Below are positions 1-10,400 of a stretch of 38,461 nucleotides of DNA, piece after piece. Both the position numbers and the translations under genes were made by a program. Numbering within the stretch: the stretch's first letter is position 1; each line of letters opens with the position of its first letter. Source of the stretch: Blattamonas nauphoetae (taxonomy: Eukaryota > Preaxostyla > Oxymonadida); contig JARBJD010000514.1 of NCBI GenBank assembly GCA_033064195.1, positions 1 through 38,461 on the forward strand, read 5' to 3'. A model generated the notes under the pieces. The model did not search any database, was not told the DNA's origin, and saw only the letters and a program-made list of their open reading frames with translations.

Positions 1-122
1 TGATTGATCCATTTGCGCTCACCACTTTCTGTATTGAGGGATATCGCTGCCTTGTGCGCTTCTGTTTGTCTTCTGAAGTGAGTCAATCGCTGCATTTTCA
101 CTGGTTGTCGAGAGATTATGAT
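1..122 (-). mobile_element. Clipped fragment of a third Polinton copy (S74 fibre-gene 5' part)
   Basis: This edge stretch is a diverged copy of the region near 22243-22365, which encodes the N-terminal coiled-coil part of the S74-domain protein on the minus strand. The shared reading includes a Ser-Glu-Asn-(Thr)-Ala..Ile-Asp-Ser-Leu-Gln-Lys pattern. Similarity stops near 122, with no matching TIR or capsid sequence beyond it. It is therefore the remnant of another Polinton whose remainder is lost or lies outside the window. Broken and old. Confidence 0.7.
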
Positions 123-364
123 AGTAGTAGTAGAGAGGCGAAATTAGAACCACGTTGGCAAAGACACCACTTCTATAGCTTTTTCTCCATGCCGATTGAC
201 AATTCAGAAAATACATGAAGTAAAGTCATTTTCATTTCAGAAAGTTGTCAATCTAAGAGAAATATTCTCTTCCAGAGTTCAGTTACTTCATACTTTCAAG
301 TTGAAGCAAAATTTCGAAAATTTTCAAAATGCAAAACCTTGATTTTGGCGGAAGCTGGTGTATT

Positions 365-597
365 TTTTCAAGGTTCCGAAGGTTGCGACCCTTCTCATCG
401 GTCCCTTTTAGACCGGCATCGGAACTCATTTTATCGGTTTGAGATCCGAGACGTACGTTGGTCTCTGCCAAGGGCCTAGACCATGCCAAAGGGCAGTGAT
501 ATGTGAAATTAAATGCTTCCGCCAGGAGTGAACTTAGGACCTTCAGCTTAGTAGTCGTAGTGCGTGCACTCACTACCACTAAACTATCCGGTCTTGA
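365..597 (-). repeat. tRNA-derived SINE-like repeat
   Basis: Read on the minus strand, the stretch opens with GGATAGTTTAGTGGTAG, a good RNA polymerase III A box, and about 45 bases on has AAGTTCACTCC, a degenerate B box, followed by CTGGCGGAAGC. This is the layout of a tRNA-like SINE head. A non-tRNA body of about 150 bp follows, with no obvious poly-A tail. A true tRNA is unlikely because acceptor and anticodon stems do not pair. The ends are approximate and the family is not identified. Confidence 0.4.
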
Positions 598-630
598 AAA
601 TATCCCGGAAAATCAGAAGCCTTGTACCCG

Positions 631-840
631 AAAAAGTACTATATAGCAGATTTAAAATTTGAAAACTTTGTCAATAAATTCAATATATAGCAAAATTGCT
701 GACGTGAAAAGTCGTGCTTTTAACGAGGGTAAAAGTGACCAAAAAGTACTATATAGCAGATTTGAAAATTTGAAAAGTGGCCAAAAGTACTATAGTAAAA
801 GTCGCTCCCGTGAAAAGTCGTGCTTTTAACGAGGGTAGAA
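631..840 (+). repeat. Interspersed short direct repeats
   Basis: Two units alternate. The unit AAAAAGTACTATATAGCAGA occurs near 631 and 738, with a shortened form near 783. The unit GTGAAAAGTCGTGCTTTTAA, followed by CGAGGGTA, occurs near 704 and 811. The pattern looks like a decayed tandem array of roughly 107 bp. No coding potential is convincing across it. Confidence 0.6.
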
Positions 841-889
841 AGGTGGACAAAAAAGGAATATATGGCAGATCTGAAAATTCGAGGTACAA

Positions 890-1010
890 GGCATTGGAAA
901 ATCTGGCATTTCCAGGACCTCCTAGCACAGTAGGTAGAGCGGGAGGTCTAAAGGTACACTCGGCCTTTGAGCCGTGGATCGAATCCCGCCATCGGCAAAA
1001 CTTTCGGCAA
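890..1010 (+). repeat. Second tRNA-like (Pol III box) repeat
   Basis: TAGCACAGTAGGTAGAGCG matches a Pol III A box, and GGATCGAATCCC about 45 bases on matches a B box. The intervening sequence and the acceptor ends do not fold as a tRNA, so I read this as a tRNA-derived repeat head rather than a working tRNA gene. It is in the opposite orientation to the SINE-like copy at 365-597 and is not obviously the same family. Confidence 0.35.
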
Positions 1011-1027
1011 ATTTCAAAACGTTCACA

Positions 1028-1102
1028 ACAAAAATTCAAAATTCAAAATTCAAATTTCAAAATTCAAAATTCAAAAATTCAAAATTCAAAATTTCCAAAA
1101 AG
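1028..1102. repeat. AT-rich simple repeat (AAATTC)n
   Basis: Imperfect tandem copies of AAAATTC run through this stretch. Long frames through it, including Lys/Asn/Ser/Phe-rich ones, are products of the repeat and not genes. Confidence 0.85.
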
Positions 1103-1431
1103 TTGAAGTATGATACCTCGACGCATTTTCCCTTGATACTCAGGCAAAATGGTGCCCTCGTGGCTAATGCGTAGAACGAATTGAAGGTTGGATTGGAGCG
1201 GACGAGCTGGGAGGCTGTCCCGGGGGTTCACTGTGGGCATCACTTCAATGTGACCGTAAATCATGCCCCCCAATACCTTAGCCCTTCAAGGAATTCGCCA
1301 GCAGTAGTCATTGAGTAGGATCACGATAGAATGATCCCCAAAGGAGTATCGGGTTGTCCTACGGTACAATCATACAAACTTGAATGAATGATTGAATGAT
1401 GAAGACTTGAATGATGAATGTTTGAATGACA
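1101..1431. repeat. 331-bp tandem duplication, copy 1
   Basis: This unit begins AGTTGAAGTATGATACCTCG and ends in a TGAATGA-type simple repeat. The next unit starts immediately with the same bases. First and last thirds of the two copies are nearly identical; the middle part (about 1200-1260) has diverged strongly. On the minus strand both copies keep an open stretch reading ..GTILPEYQGK[M/L]RRGI.., with mostly conservative differences, which could reflect an ancestral exon. No larger gene can be assembled around it. Confidence 0.75.
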
Positions 1432-1762
1432 AGTTGAAGTATGATACCTCGACGTAATTTCCCTTGATACTCAGGCAAAATGGTGCCATCGTGACTGATG
1501 CGTAGAACGAATTGAAGGTTGAATTGGAGACGGTGGATTTCTAGGAATCCGCCCGGGGTTCATGTTGGCTTCAGATTCTCGACAGAGAGTTTGACCAAAT
1601 CATGCCCACCCAAGACTTAACCCTTCAAGGACTTCGCCAGCAGTAGTCATTGAGTAGGATCACGATAGAATGATCCCCAAAGGAGTATCGGGTTGTCCTA
1701 CGGTACAATCATACAAACTTGAATGAATGATTGAATGATGAAGGCTTGAATGATGAATGATG
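1432..1762. repeat. 331-bp tandem duplication, copy 2
   Basis: Second copy of the unit described at 1101-1431. It carries the same 3' block from AATCATGCCC through GGTTGTCCTACGGTAC and runs into an expanded TGAA repeat. It lies directly beside the left limit of the outer Polinton, so the duplication may mark the flank into which that element inserted or where it was later cut. Confidence 0.75.
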
Positions 1763-1815
1763 AATTGAATGAATGAAAGACGAATTGAATGAATGAATGA
1801 AAAAATGAAACTTGG
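1720..1815. repeat. TGAA/TGAATGAT microsatellite
   Basis: Irregular tandem TGAATGA and TGAA units. A shorter tract of the same type ends copy 1 near 1378-1430. Minus-strand frames rich in Ser/Ile/His/Phe here are shadows of the repeat. Confidence 0.85.
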
Positions 1816-1935
1816 AAGAAAGAAGCAAAAAGAAAGAAACAAGATGAAAGCTGGCACAACAAGGAACAAAAGTTCCAACACCTCACTTCACATTTCATTT
1901 ATGATTTTTATTTTTTGATTTTTAATTTGTATTAA

Positions 1936-2326
1936 ATGACAACAGTGAATACTACATACGAACGACGTCGAACAGAAGCCAAGCAAGCATTAATACAGTC
2001 AATGAAAGAAGAGAACTGTGAACTTGTCTCTGAGTATGTCAGACATAATATCCCAGTCATCTATGTTCATGAAGGTGTTGAGTGGAGGATAAAACCAAAG
2101 TTGTGGAATCAAGGAAACAGACCACACATGTCACAACGTCGACACTACACTCAATCGTTTGTGGAGAATGAACTGAGGAAGTAACAACTGTGAGCTCGTT
2201 GGTAAGTACAAGCAAGTCCTGACACCATTCACATATCGAGAAATTGGTGGAACTGAAGTCTTCAAAGTGCGACTTGATTCCTGGTTAAAGGCAAAGAAGA
2301 AGCCACATTTGAGGAAGCCAAAATAA
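1936..2326 (+). pseudogene. Polinton repeat-module protein (outer copy)
   Basis: This is the outer element's copy of the small gene at 7053-7442. The encoded protein consists of two related modules of about 50 residues. Each has an N-terminal acidic/Asn-Cys pattern (EENCELVSEY), a V-P-x-T/I-Y step, an aromatic and basic centre, and ends in R/K-P-H-(L/M). No known domain is recognised and function is unknown. The start codon is fused to the TAAATG promoter-like motif. It lies directly upstream of the polymerase gene. The copy is broken (about one break). Confidence 0.6.
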
Positions 2327-2367
2327 TCACTCAACTTTTTTATTTTTATTTTTTTAATTCGTAGTAA

Positions 2368-4462
2368 ATGACACAACTCTGGAAAGTGAAGGAACAAATC
2401 AGAGAAGTTAGAGAACTATTTCCAAACACTCAATTCGCATTTACTGATGGTCGAACATACAAACCTGACAGCACAAACAAGCAACATCACTATTCATTTC
2501 TCCTGGCAATGCTTCAACACCCAGATGTCGGATATCGAAATCCTAATCCAACAGCATATCTTAATGTCAATTTAATTCCGAAATTCCTGAATGAAGTGAG
2601 AAATCGACGACAGATGGATCAAGCACAATTCATTCAGAGACAGAATGAACAGAACAACAATGCAAAGATGAATGAAGAGGATAAAATGTAATCATCATTG
2701 ACATGAAAGCAAATCCAAGAGTGAACGAAACTGAATTGAAGAAGCATGTGTTCAAGATCACGAGGAAACTGAAGTCGATAGAAGAGAAACTGATGGATCA
2801 CTGGACGAAGAATCTGTTGATTATTCAGAAGAAGAATGAACAGATGGAATCAAGAAAAGTGAAGCAGTTTGATGGATTCAATGAATGCTTCTTACTTGCT
2901 GAACCACGAGACAAACTTGGATTCAATGAATGTTTGACAAATGCACGAAAGAAGTTCAAGAAGAATGAGGTCGAGAAGGTTGAAGATAATGGAAAACCAT
3001 ATCAGTTGTACTTCCACAATCATCTGAAGAACGTTGAGGAAATCACAACCTTCATCAATGCTGTGTACAACAAAGAGAAGGATCGTCCATTCAAGATCAG
3101 TATCGACTTTGGAAAGATCGTAGAAAGAAAAGACAAAGAAGAAACACTGTACAATGACTTCAGACCAGAATTGGAGAACACATCAAAGAGTTTCCCAACC
3201 GTGATAAGAAGTGAAGCAGACATCAATGAGTATTCCAAGTCTGCAATCAACCTTATCAAAGAATCACAAGAGAGAACACTGATGGATACGAAGACAATGT
3301 TCATTGCTTTCCACTCCATTCTGGTTGCAGTGTACAGATTCCCAGTTGCAGGAAAAGCTAATGCCATTCTCACTGAACACATAAAACATACAACGTTCGG
3401 TACATCGATTCTGAGTACAACATCTGCTTCTTTCAAGCACTATCATTCCTCACTCTGCCTGAGGTTCCAAAGAAGAAGATCTCAATCAATATGAGAAACA
3501 GTGAAACTTATCGATTGTTTGCACAATGGATGAATCTCACACATCTCAGATCACATCAATTAACACCACATTTACGACAGTATCCTGGATTTGATATTGC
3601 TTGTGATTTGGAGAAAGCAATGCAAGTATTCAACATCACAGTTCACATTTATGAATTCGATGAAGACAAGAAGCGATACTTCCTGAGTCAATCATATGTC
3701 AACGAGAATGATGATGCAAGAGTTCTACCCATTCTGATGATTCCACTCACTGCAACTCTCGTTCATGTAATGTACATTATTGATCCTGAGAAATTAACTG
3801 GATATAAACTCTGTCCATATTGTCAATCTAGAGGATTCCAAGTCAAAGATTCTCACTTCAAGACATACTACGAGAAACATCTCAAAGAATGCAAAGAGCT
3901 TGATGGAAAACACGTGAAGTAGATCTCCTTGACAAAACACCACGACCGTATGTTCCACATATTCTCAACAATAAGACTCATGAATTTCTGATGGCACATA
4001 AGAGACAAGACGAATTCAAACCAACACAATACTACATTACATATGATTTCGAAACGATGGAGGATCTCATTCTTGACAATCTATTCTCTGATGAGAACAC
4101 TCAATTGATCTCACACTTGAAGCCTCTCTGTTGCATCAGCAATCAAGACAAAATCAAGTGTGAAGTCAATATACTTTGATCTTCGAAATGGAAAGGACTT
4201 TGTGAAGCAATGGATCGGAGAACTCTTCAAATATGCTGAGACAGTTCGAGAGAACAACATGTATGAAGATCCTGAAATACCTTCACAAAATGAAGTCAGT
4301 GTCATTGGATTCAACAGTTCCAGATTCGACATCAATCTCATCTTCCGTGATCTCGTTGACAAGGATTGGAAAGTGGTGAGCTTCCTTGGATCCACAACCA
4401 AGTACAAACAAGTTTTGATTAGACACGAGAAAACACAACAGGCACTTCGGTTCATTGACATG
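2368..4462 (+). pseudogene. polB: Protein-primed DNA polymerase B, N-terminal and exonuclease part (outer copy)
   Basis: Homologous along its length to the inner polymerase gene at 7487-11876. Visible pieces include the N-terminal charged region, the conserved segment with a CPYC...H..C zinc-finger-like pattern typical before the exonuclease of Polinton polymerases, Exo I (YDFETMED) and Exo II (NSSRFDINLIFRDL). The gene stops at a Phe-Ile-Asp-Met position where the inner Polinton inserted; the polymerase half is found at 25164-27292. Besides that insertion it carries several other breaks. Replication of the element is the expected ancestral role. Confidence 0.8.
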
Positions 4463-4758
4463 AGTAGTGGTATAAGCGAAATGGGAACCAAACTGGCATA
4501 GGTGATACTCCTAGGAGAATTGGAACGAGAAATCATTTTGAATCTCAGAGCCAATTGATTTTTTAATATGACTCATTCTAATTTCCATCTCACTTACTAC
4601 TGAAAATATTGACATTTCAGAGTAGTCAATATTTGGCCGTAAATTCAAAAATAAAGACGAAAAAGGGACCTCTTGAAAAGTGTCTTTTGAAGCAAATTTT
4701 GAGTACTTTTAGAAAACAACGTCGATTTCTTTTTTATTCAATTTTTAATTTGTATAAA

Positions 4759-5330
4759 ATGAGCAGCGTCTTGACACCAACACAACTACTGGAAATTTTG
4801 GACAAAGAAGATTTGAAAATGAAATCACCTCCAACTCTCAATCGACAAGGAACAACATATCTCACAGGAAGCACTTTCGAATACTATCTCGAAGAGAAAC
4901 CAGATGAAACTTATCAAGTGTACGTCAATAGTTTCGTCAAAGGATACAGACCACATCTGAATCGCCAGAAATATCTTCGACCAGCAAATCGTTGTACAAA
5001 AGAGAAGCTTATTGAATCAATGAAAATGAGAATTGTGAACTCATTTCTGAATACACTCATTCAAGTACTCCAGTAACATATCGACATGAAGGAATTGAAT
5101 GGATAGTGATCCCATCAAAATGGATGAAAGGATTCAGAACTCATCAGAACAAACGAAAACGATACACACAATCGTTTGTTGAAAATGAATTGAAAAAGAG
5201 AATTGTGAACTCATTGGAACATACACAAAGGTACTTGAGCCATTCAAATATCGCGATTTACGAACAAAGAATGAGTATTACGTTCGCTTGGACAATTGGT
5301 TGTATTTTGGAGACCGTCCTCACTTGAGAA
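4759..5330 (+). pseudogene. TIR-borne repeat-module protein, left arm
   Basis: The start follows TTTTTAATTTGTATAAAATG, the promoter-like context used by the element's other genes. The protein opens MSSVLTPTQLLEILDKEDL and then repeats modules of about 50 residues that end in R-P-H-L-x-R/K or a variant. The modules are related to those of the gene at 7053-7442 (shared block RYTQSFVENELKK). Function is unknown. The same gene sits in the right arm in mirror image, so an intact element would carry two copies. Broken (about two breaks). Confidence 0.55.
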
Positions 5331-5340
5331 AGTACCACGA

Positions 5341-7030
5341 AAGGTCATGAAAATACTGAAAATCTATTTTTGACCACAAATCACTGAAATCCAACATGAT
5401 AACCATTTCGAAAAATTCTGAAAAAAATTCTAAAATCTCGGGGACACTGTCGGTCCTCGATCAAGACAATCCTGATGAAAATCGGTTGAGAATTCGTCGA
5501 ACTGTGTACCGAACTTAGGTCGAAAAAGTGACGAAAAAGTCGATGTTCGGATTTCGCCACTATGAACCGCTTTATGTCTCAAATTGTGTTCAAACACGTT
5601 CTACAATTACGAAATTGATGTTGATAGGTGAAATTTTAGGAAAAAAGCACTTTTGAAAAAAAAGTTTGATCCGACCCCACAACATATTTTGAAAATGACA
5701 AAATTTTTAAGGAGGAGAAAGTGACGTCTCGCTCTTCTCCAACACGTCACTTTTCGCCCTCTGATGGTCTCCGTAGGTGTCAAAACGATAGTGGACAGGT
5801 ATTCGCGTCATTCGGTTCTGACGATCCTCGACACACGATCGTTTTCACAATTTTTTGTCAATTTTCATTTCTCATTGATTTCACGTCAACCACTTCACAA
5901 TCGCACTCAAGCGACGCTTTTTTGAGAATTCTGGTTGTACATCACCTATAGTTCTCTCTGGAGGGTCGGTTTTTCGATCACACCTCTGACGACACACTTG
6001 CACCAACATTTTGACACTATGGATTTTTTGATCTGAATTTCGTTACAAATCCTTCTTCCTCACGGTCTGAGTGAGGTGTGCTCAAATTTTGAGGAGATTT
6101 TGTCGGATAGTTCTCCCATAAAGTCACTTTTTCATGTTTTCACTTCTCAACTTTTGACCGTTTTTGTCACTTCAAAACCGACTGTAGTCCCTTTCATTTC
6201 ATCACTTTTGCTCCCCATTTCACCTCGAATTAGTTCATCATTCCTCTTCATTTTGCTCATCTCACTTCCATTTTGTGGGCCGTTCTCACTTCACTAGCAC
6301 ATCATTTTAGTCAACTTTTCATCAACTTTTTATCAAAAACAGAGTAAAAGAAAGCGAAACAACCAACAATGAAACGGGCAAGTCTGAAACTGAGAGTGAA
6401 AATGACGATCGTGAAAATGACGTGAAATGTGACACCAATAGTGAAAATGTCGCTTGTGTTCCGGTTTTTCTCTCTTAAAAACAACGAAAATGATTCAAAA
6501 AATGTTCGTGAAATGATGAAGATTACGGAAAAATTCCGAGATATGAAGTGAGCCGTTGAATGGCGGATCTCTGCAAAAGTCCGGAAAACTCAGTAAACGA
6601 GAATTAGTGTGTTGAATTGGAGAAAAAGTTTAGTTGAAAGAAACATGAATGAAGTGGATAATATGGATAAACAACGAAAAATGAAGACGGAAGTGAGGTC
6701 AAAATGAAACAATAACTAGTGAAAATGAAGTGACAATTCAATCAAAACGAGTTAAACAGAGCTGAAAAAGAGAGAAATGAGAGTGACATACTCGTTTTTA
6801 CGTAAATGTACCGAGATCTGGACCCGGTTGTGAAACCTCAAATATCTCTGCAAAAGTCCGGAATCTTCAAAAACGGAGCATACCATGATGATCCTGGACA
6901 TCAGAAGAATCCGAAACGCACAGAATCGGAACGAAACAAGCACTCTTGAGAAATGAGTGATCGAACCCATTGATCCTCGATCTGAGTGAAAATCCAAAAC
7001 TGAGAAAACAACGAATGAAATTTTATTTTT
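5341..7030. other. Non-coding part of left TIR
   Basis: No convincing gene. The stretch is rich in GTGAAAATGA and TCACTTTT motifs. It holds two direct copies of CTCTGCAAAAGTCCGGAA (6569-6586 and 6846-6863), each followed by a short C/A-rich tail. The same motif recurs inverted in the right arm. Such paired motifs inside a TIR could be protein-binding or origin-related sites, but this is speculation. Everything here is duplicated in mirror image at 22610-24290. Confidence 0.6.
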
Positions 7031-7055
7031 GAATTTTTTTAATTTGTATTAAATG
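7031..7055 (+). promoter_or_regulatory. T-rich/TAAATG start motif
   Basis: A run of T and A (ATTTTTTTAATTTGTATTAAATG in two pieces) ends exactly on the start codon of the 7053 gene. The same layout precedes the homologous gene at 1936 and most plus-strand genes of both Polintons. Confidence 0.6.
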
Positions 7056-7442
7056 AATCCAACTGCGATGTACAAGGAAAGACGTCGAGTATGTTCAGAA
7101 CAAGCATTAATTGAATCAATGAGAGAAGAGAACTGTTCGCTAGTCTCTGAGTATGTCAGAAATAATGTGCCGGTGACGTATGTTCATGAGGGAGTTGAAT
7201 GGAGAATAAAACCAAAGTTGTGGAATCAGGGAAACAGACCTCACTTGTCAAAACGTCGACACTACACTCAATCATTCGTCGAAAATGAACTGAAGAAATA
7301 CAATTGTGAACTCGTTGGTGAGTACACGAAAGTTCTGGTTCCATTCACATATCGAGAGATTGGCGGAAGTGAAGTGTTCAGAATTAGACTTGATGCATGG
7401 CTGACTGCTAAGAAAAAGCCCCATCTGAGAAAACAGAAATAA
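7053..7442 (+). CDS. Polinton two-module repeat protein, function unknown
   Basis: A 129-residue protein built from two similar modules. Residues about 18-72 read ..ESMREENCSLVSEY..VPVTY..W..GNRPHLSKR, and residues about 73-128 read ..VENELKKYNCELVGEY..VPFTY..W..KKPHLRKQ. It is basic overall and has no recognised domain; a nucleic-acid-binding role is possible but only inferred from charge. Its first 47 codons lie inside the left TIR, so a truncated mirror copy sits at 22449-22589. The polymerase gene starts 44 bp downstream. The outer Polinton has an orthologue at 1936. Confidence 0.65.
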   Translation: MNPTAMYKERRRVCSEQALIESMREENCSLVSEYVRNNVPVTYVHEGVEWRIKPKLWNQGNRPHLSKRRHYTQSFVENELKKYNCELVGEYTKVLVPFTYREIGGSEVFRIRLDAWLTAKKKPHLRKQK

Positions 7443-7486
7443 ACGCTCAACTTTTTTATTTTCGGATTTTTTAATTTTGTAGTAAA

Positions 7487-10400
7487 TGGCACTGCTAAAA
7501 CCAGTCAAGGAAAGAATTCAAGAAATTCGAGATCTCTTTCCGAATGCACAATTTCAATTTAGTGATGGTCGAACGTATATTCCAGACAGCAAAATTATCA
7601 ACATCATCGTTCATTTCTCCTGAATATGCTACAACACACAGATCTCGAGTTTCCACATCCAATAAAGAATCTCGATCTCAATCTCATTCCAGATTTTATT
7701 GAACAAGTGAAACTTCGACAACAGATGGCGTCAGAAGATCGACTCGCTCACCGAATGATTGTTGAGAACATGAAAGCAAATCCAAGAGTGAACAAAGATG
7801 AACTGAAAAGCAAGTGTTCAGAATGACGTGGAAACTGAAATCAATTGAAGAGAAACTGATGGATCATTGGATGAAGAATCTGTTGATCATTCAGAAGAAA
7901 AATGAACAAATGGAAAAGAGAAGTGCAGACATTTGATGGATTTGAAGAATGCATATTACTTGCTGAACCGCGTGACAAAGTAGCATTCAATTCTTGTCTC
8001 ATGGATGCACGAAGGAAGTTCAAAAGAATGAAGTCGAGAAGGTTGAAGATAATGGAAAACCATATCAGTTGTACTTCCACAATCATCTGAAGAATGTTGA
8101 AGAAATCACAACCTTCATCAAAGCAGTGTTCGACAAAGAGAAGGATCATCCATTCAAGATTAGTATTGACTTTGGAAAGATTATCGAGAGGAAAAGACAA
8201 AGATGAGACAACTTACAAAGACTTCAGACCAGAATTGGAGAACACATCAAAGAGTTTCCCAACGGTGATCAGAAGTTCAGGAGACATCAATGAGTATTCA
8301 AAATATGCAATCAATCTGATCAAAGAATCTCAAGAGAGAACACTGATGGATACGAAGACAATGTACATTGCATTCCACTCAATTCTGGTTGCAGTCTATC
8401 GATTCCCAGTTGCAGGAAAAGCAAATGCAATTCTCACTGAACACATCAAAACGAGAAACGTTCGGTACATCGATTCTGAGTTCAACATCTGCTTCTTTCA
8501 ATCATTGTCGTTCCTCACACTTCCTGAGGTTCCTGGCAAGAAGATATCAATCAATATGAGAAACGTTGAAGCAAAAGATTGTTCGCAGAATCGAATGAAT
8601 CTGACTCCACCTAAAGCCACATCAACTTACTGAACACTTGCGCAATTATCCTGGATTTGATATTGCTTGTGATTTGGAGAAAGAAATGATTAGACACAAC
8701 ATAACAGTTCACATTTATGAATACGACGAGGACAAGAAGAAGTATTTCCTCAGTCAATCATATGTCAACGAAAATGATGATGCAAGAGTTCTCCCACTTC
8801 TGATGATTCCACTCACTGCAACTCTCGTTCATGTCATGTTCATTGTTGATCCTGAGAAAATCACTGGATATAAACTCTGTCCGTATTGTCAGTCAAGAGG
8901 ATTCCAAGTCAAGGATTCTCACTTCAAGACATACTACGAGAAGCATCTCAAAGAGTGCAAAGAACTTGATGGAAAACATGTGAAGAAGATCTCCCTTGAC
9001 AAAACACCACGACCGTATGTTCCACATATTCTCAACAATAGAACTTATGAATTTCTGATGGCACATAAAAGACAAGATGAATTCAAACCAACTCAGTACT
9101 ACATCACTTATGATTTCGAAACTATGGAAGATCTCATTCTTGACAACTTGTTCTCAGATGATAACACACAGTTGATCTCACATTTGAAACCACACTCTCT
9201 GTTGCATCAGCAATCAAAACAAAATCAGGAGTGAAGTCAATATACTTTGATCTTCGAGATGGCAAAGACTTTGTGAAGCAATGGATCAGAGAACTCTTCA
9301 AATATGCTGAGACAGTTCGAGAGGACAACTACTACGAAGACCCAGAAATACCCTCTCAAAATGAAGTCAGTGTGATTGGATTCAACAGTTCCAGATTCGA
9401 CATCAATCTCATCTTCCGTGATCTCGTTGACAAGGATTGGAAAGTGGTGAGCTTCCTTGGATCAACAACGAAGTACAAACAAGTTCTGATCAGACATGAG
9501 AGAACACAACAGGTGCTTCGAGTTCATTGACATGATGTCGTACACAGGACCAATGACATTGGATAATGCAGTCAAAGCCTTTGGAGGAAAGACACTCTTC
9601 AGAAATCATTCTTCGCTTACGAATCATTTGATTCATCAGACTACGACACAGTGCTGAGCAAACAAGAACCATTCTCAAAATATGAATTCTATTCCAGTCT
9701 GAACAACAGTGAAATGTCCGACAGCGATTACCAAATGTACCTTGATGATTGGAACAAACAAGGATTCAAGAACAGATGGGATTACCTCAAATTCTACAAC
9801 ATCAGAGACGTCGAATGTATGATTGCACCGTTGGATAATCTGATTGAACTGAACTTCCAATACAAAATCGACATGTTGCATAATCTCTCACTGTCAGCCA
9901 ATGCTTCAGCAATCAAGTATGCTTGTGCCTACAAGGACTTTGATATCGATGATGATTTCAATGGAGTGGATCAATCTGGTGACATAAAAATCACGAAACA
10001 ATACTGGAAGTACAAGGTTGCATCGTACATTTATCAAGACCAGAAAGCTCACCGCAATACTGATAAAAATGTCACTGAAGCAGACTATGATTGGTTTGTT
10101 CAACAGTGCAAGAGAGTGTGCTATATCTGCAAATGTCACTTCTCACAAGCAGTTCGACCAACACTGGATAGAATCGACAATTCGAAAGGACATTCAAAAG
10201 AGAACGTGAAGATCTGCTGTGATTACTGCAACACCTACAAGTCAGACCATGATGAACATCTCACAAGATTGAGAATTCAACTTAAGAAGTATTGCATCTG
10301 GAAATCACTTCCTATGACTCTGACACACGAGCAAACATACCACAAACTGAGAGCAGCAGTGACTGGTGGATTATCGAATGTTCAACATCGATAGAACATC

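Larger units (their letters stand above)
1895..4462 (+). mobile_element. Outer (older) Polinton, left part
   Basis: This segment matches the inner Polinton from just upstream of its first internal gene through the exonuclease part of its DNA polymerase gene, in the same order and orientation. It ends abruptly where the inner element begins and continues in the same gene at 25164. No 2.7-kb TIR like that of the inner copy precedes it, so its left end is lost or differs. Broken in several places; a fossil. Confidence 0.85.
4463..7193 (+). repeat. Left terminal inverted repeat of inner Polinton
   Basis: This arm is the reverse complement of 22449-25163, matching from AGTAGTGGTAT at the outer end to CATGAGGGA at the inner end. 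At 2.7 kb it is long for a Polinton TIR. It contains one repeat-protein gene near its outer end and the first 47 or so codons of a second at its inner end, with about 1.7 kb of non-coding DNA between. Sampled 60-base stretches differ at 0-3 positions, plus small indels. Confidence 0.9.

Noticed and set aside
631-860. CRISPR-like array
   Set aside because: Only two or three imperfect units with irregular spacing in eukaryotic DNA; simple decayed direct repeats explain it.
890-1010. Functional tRNA gene
   Set aside because: A and B boxes are present, but the acceptor, anticodon and T stems do not pair and no clean anticodon loop can be placed.
777-1174. Plus-strand frames rich in Lys/Asn/Ser/Phe
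   Set aside because: They run through AAATTC simple repeats and tRNA-like DNA; not coding.
1660-1898. Minus-strand open frames rich in Ser/Ile/His/Phe
   Set aside because: They are translations of the TGAA microsatellite and show no family features.
9900-10400. Intein with HNH homing endonuclease in PolB
   Set aside because: No intein N- or C-terminal splice motifs (Cys/Ser start, His-Asn end) flank the HNH-like block, and the position is not the usual motif C insertion site.
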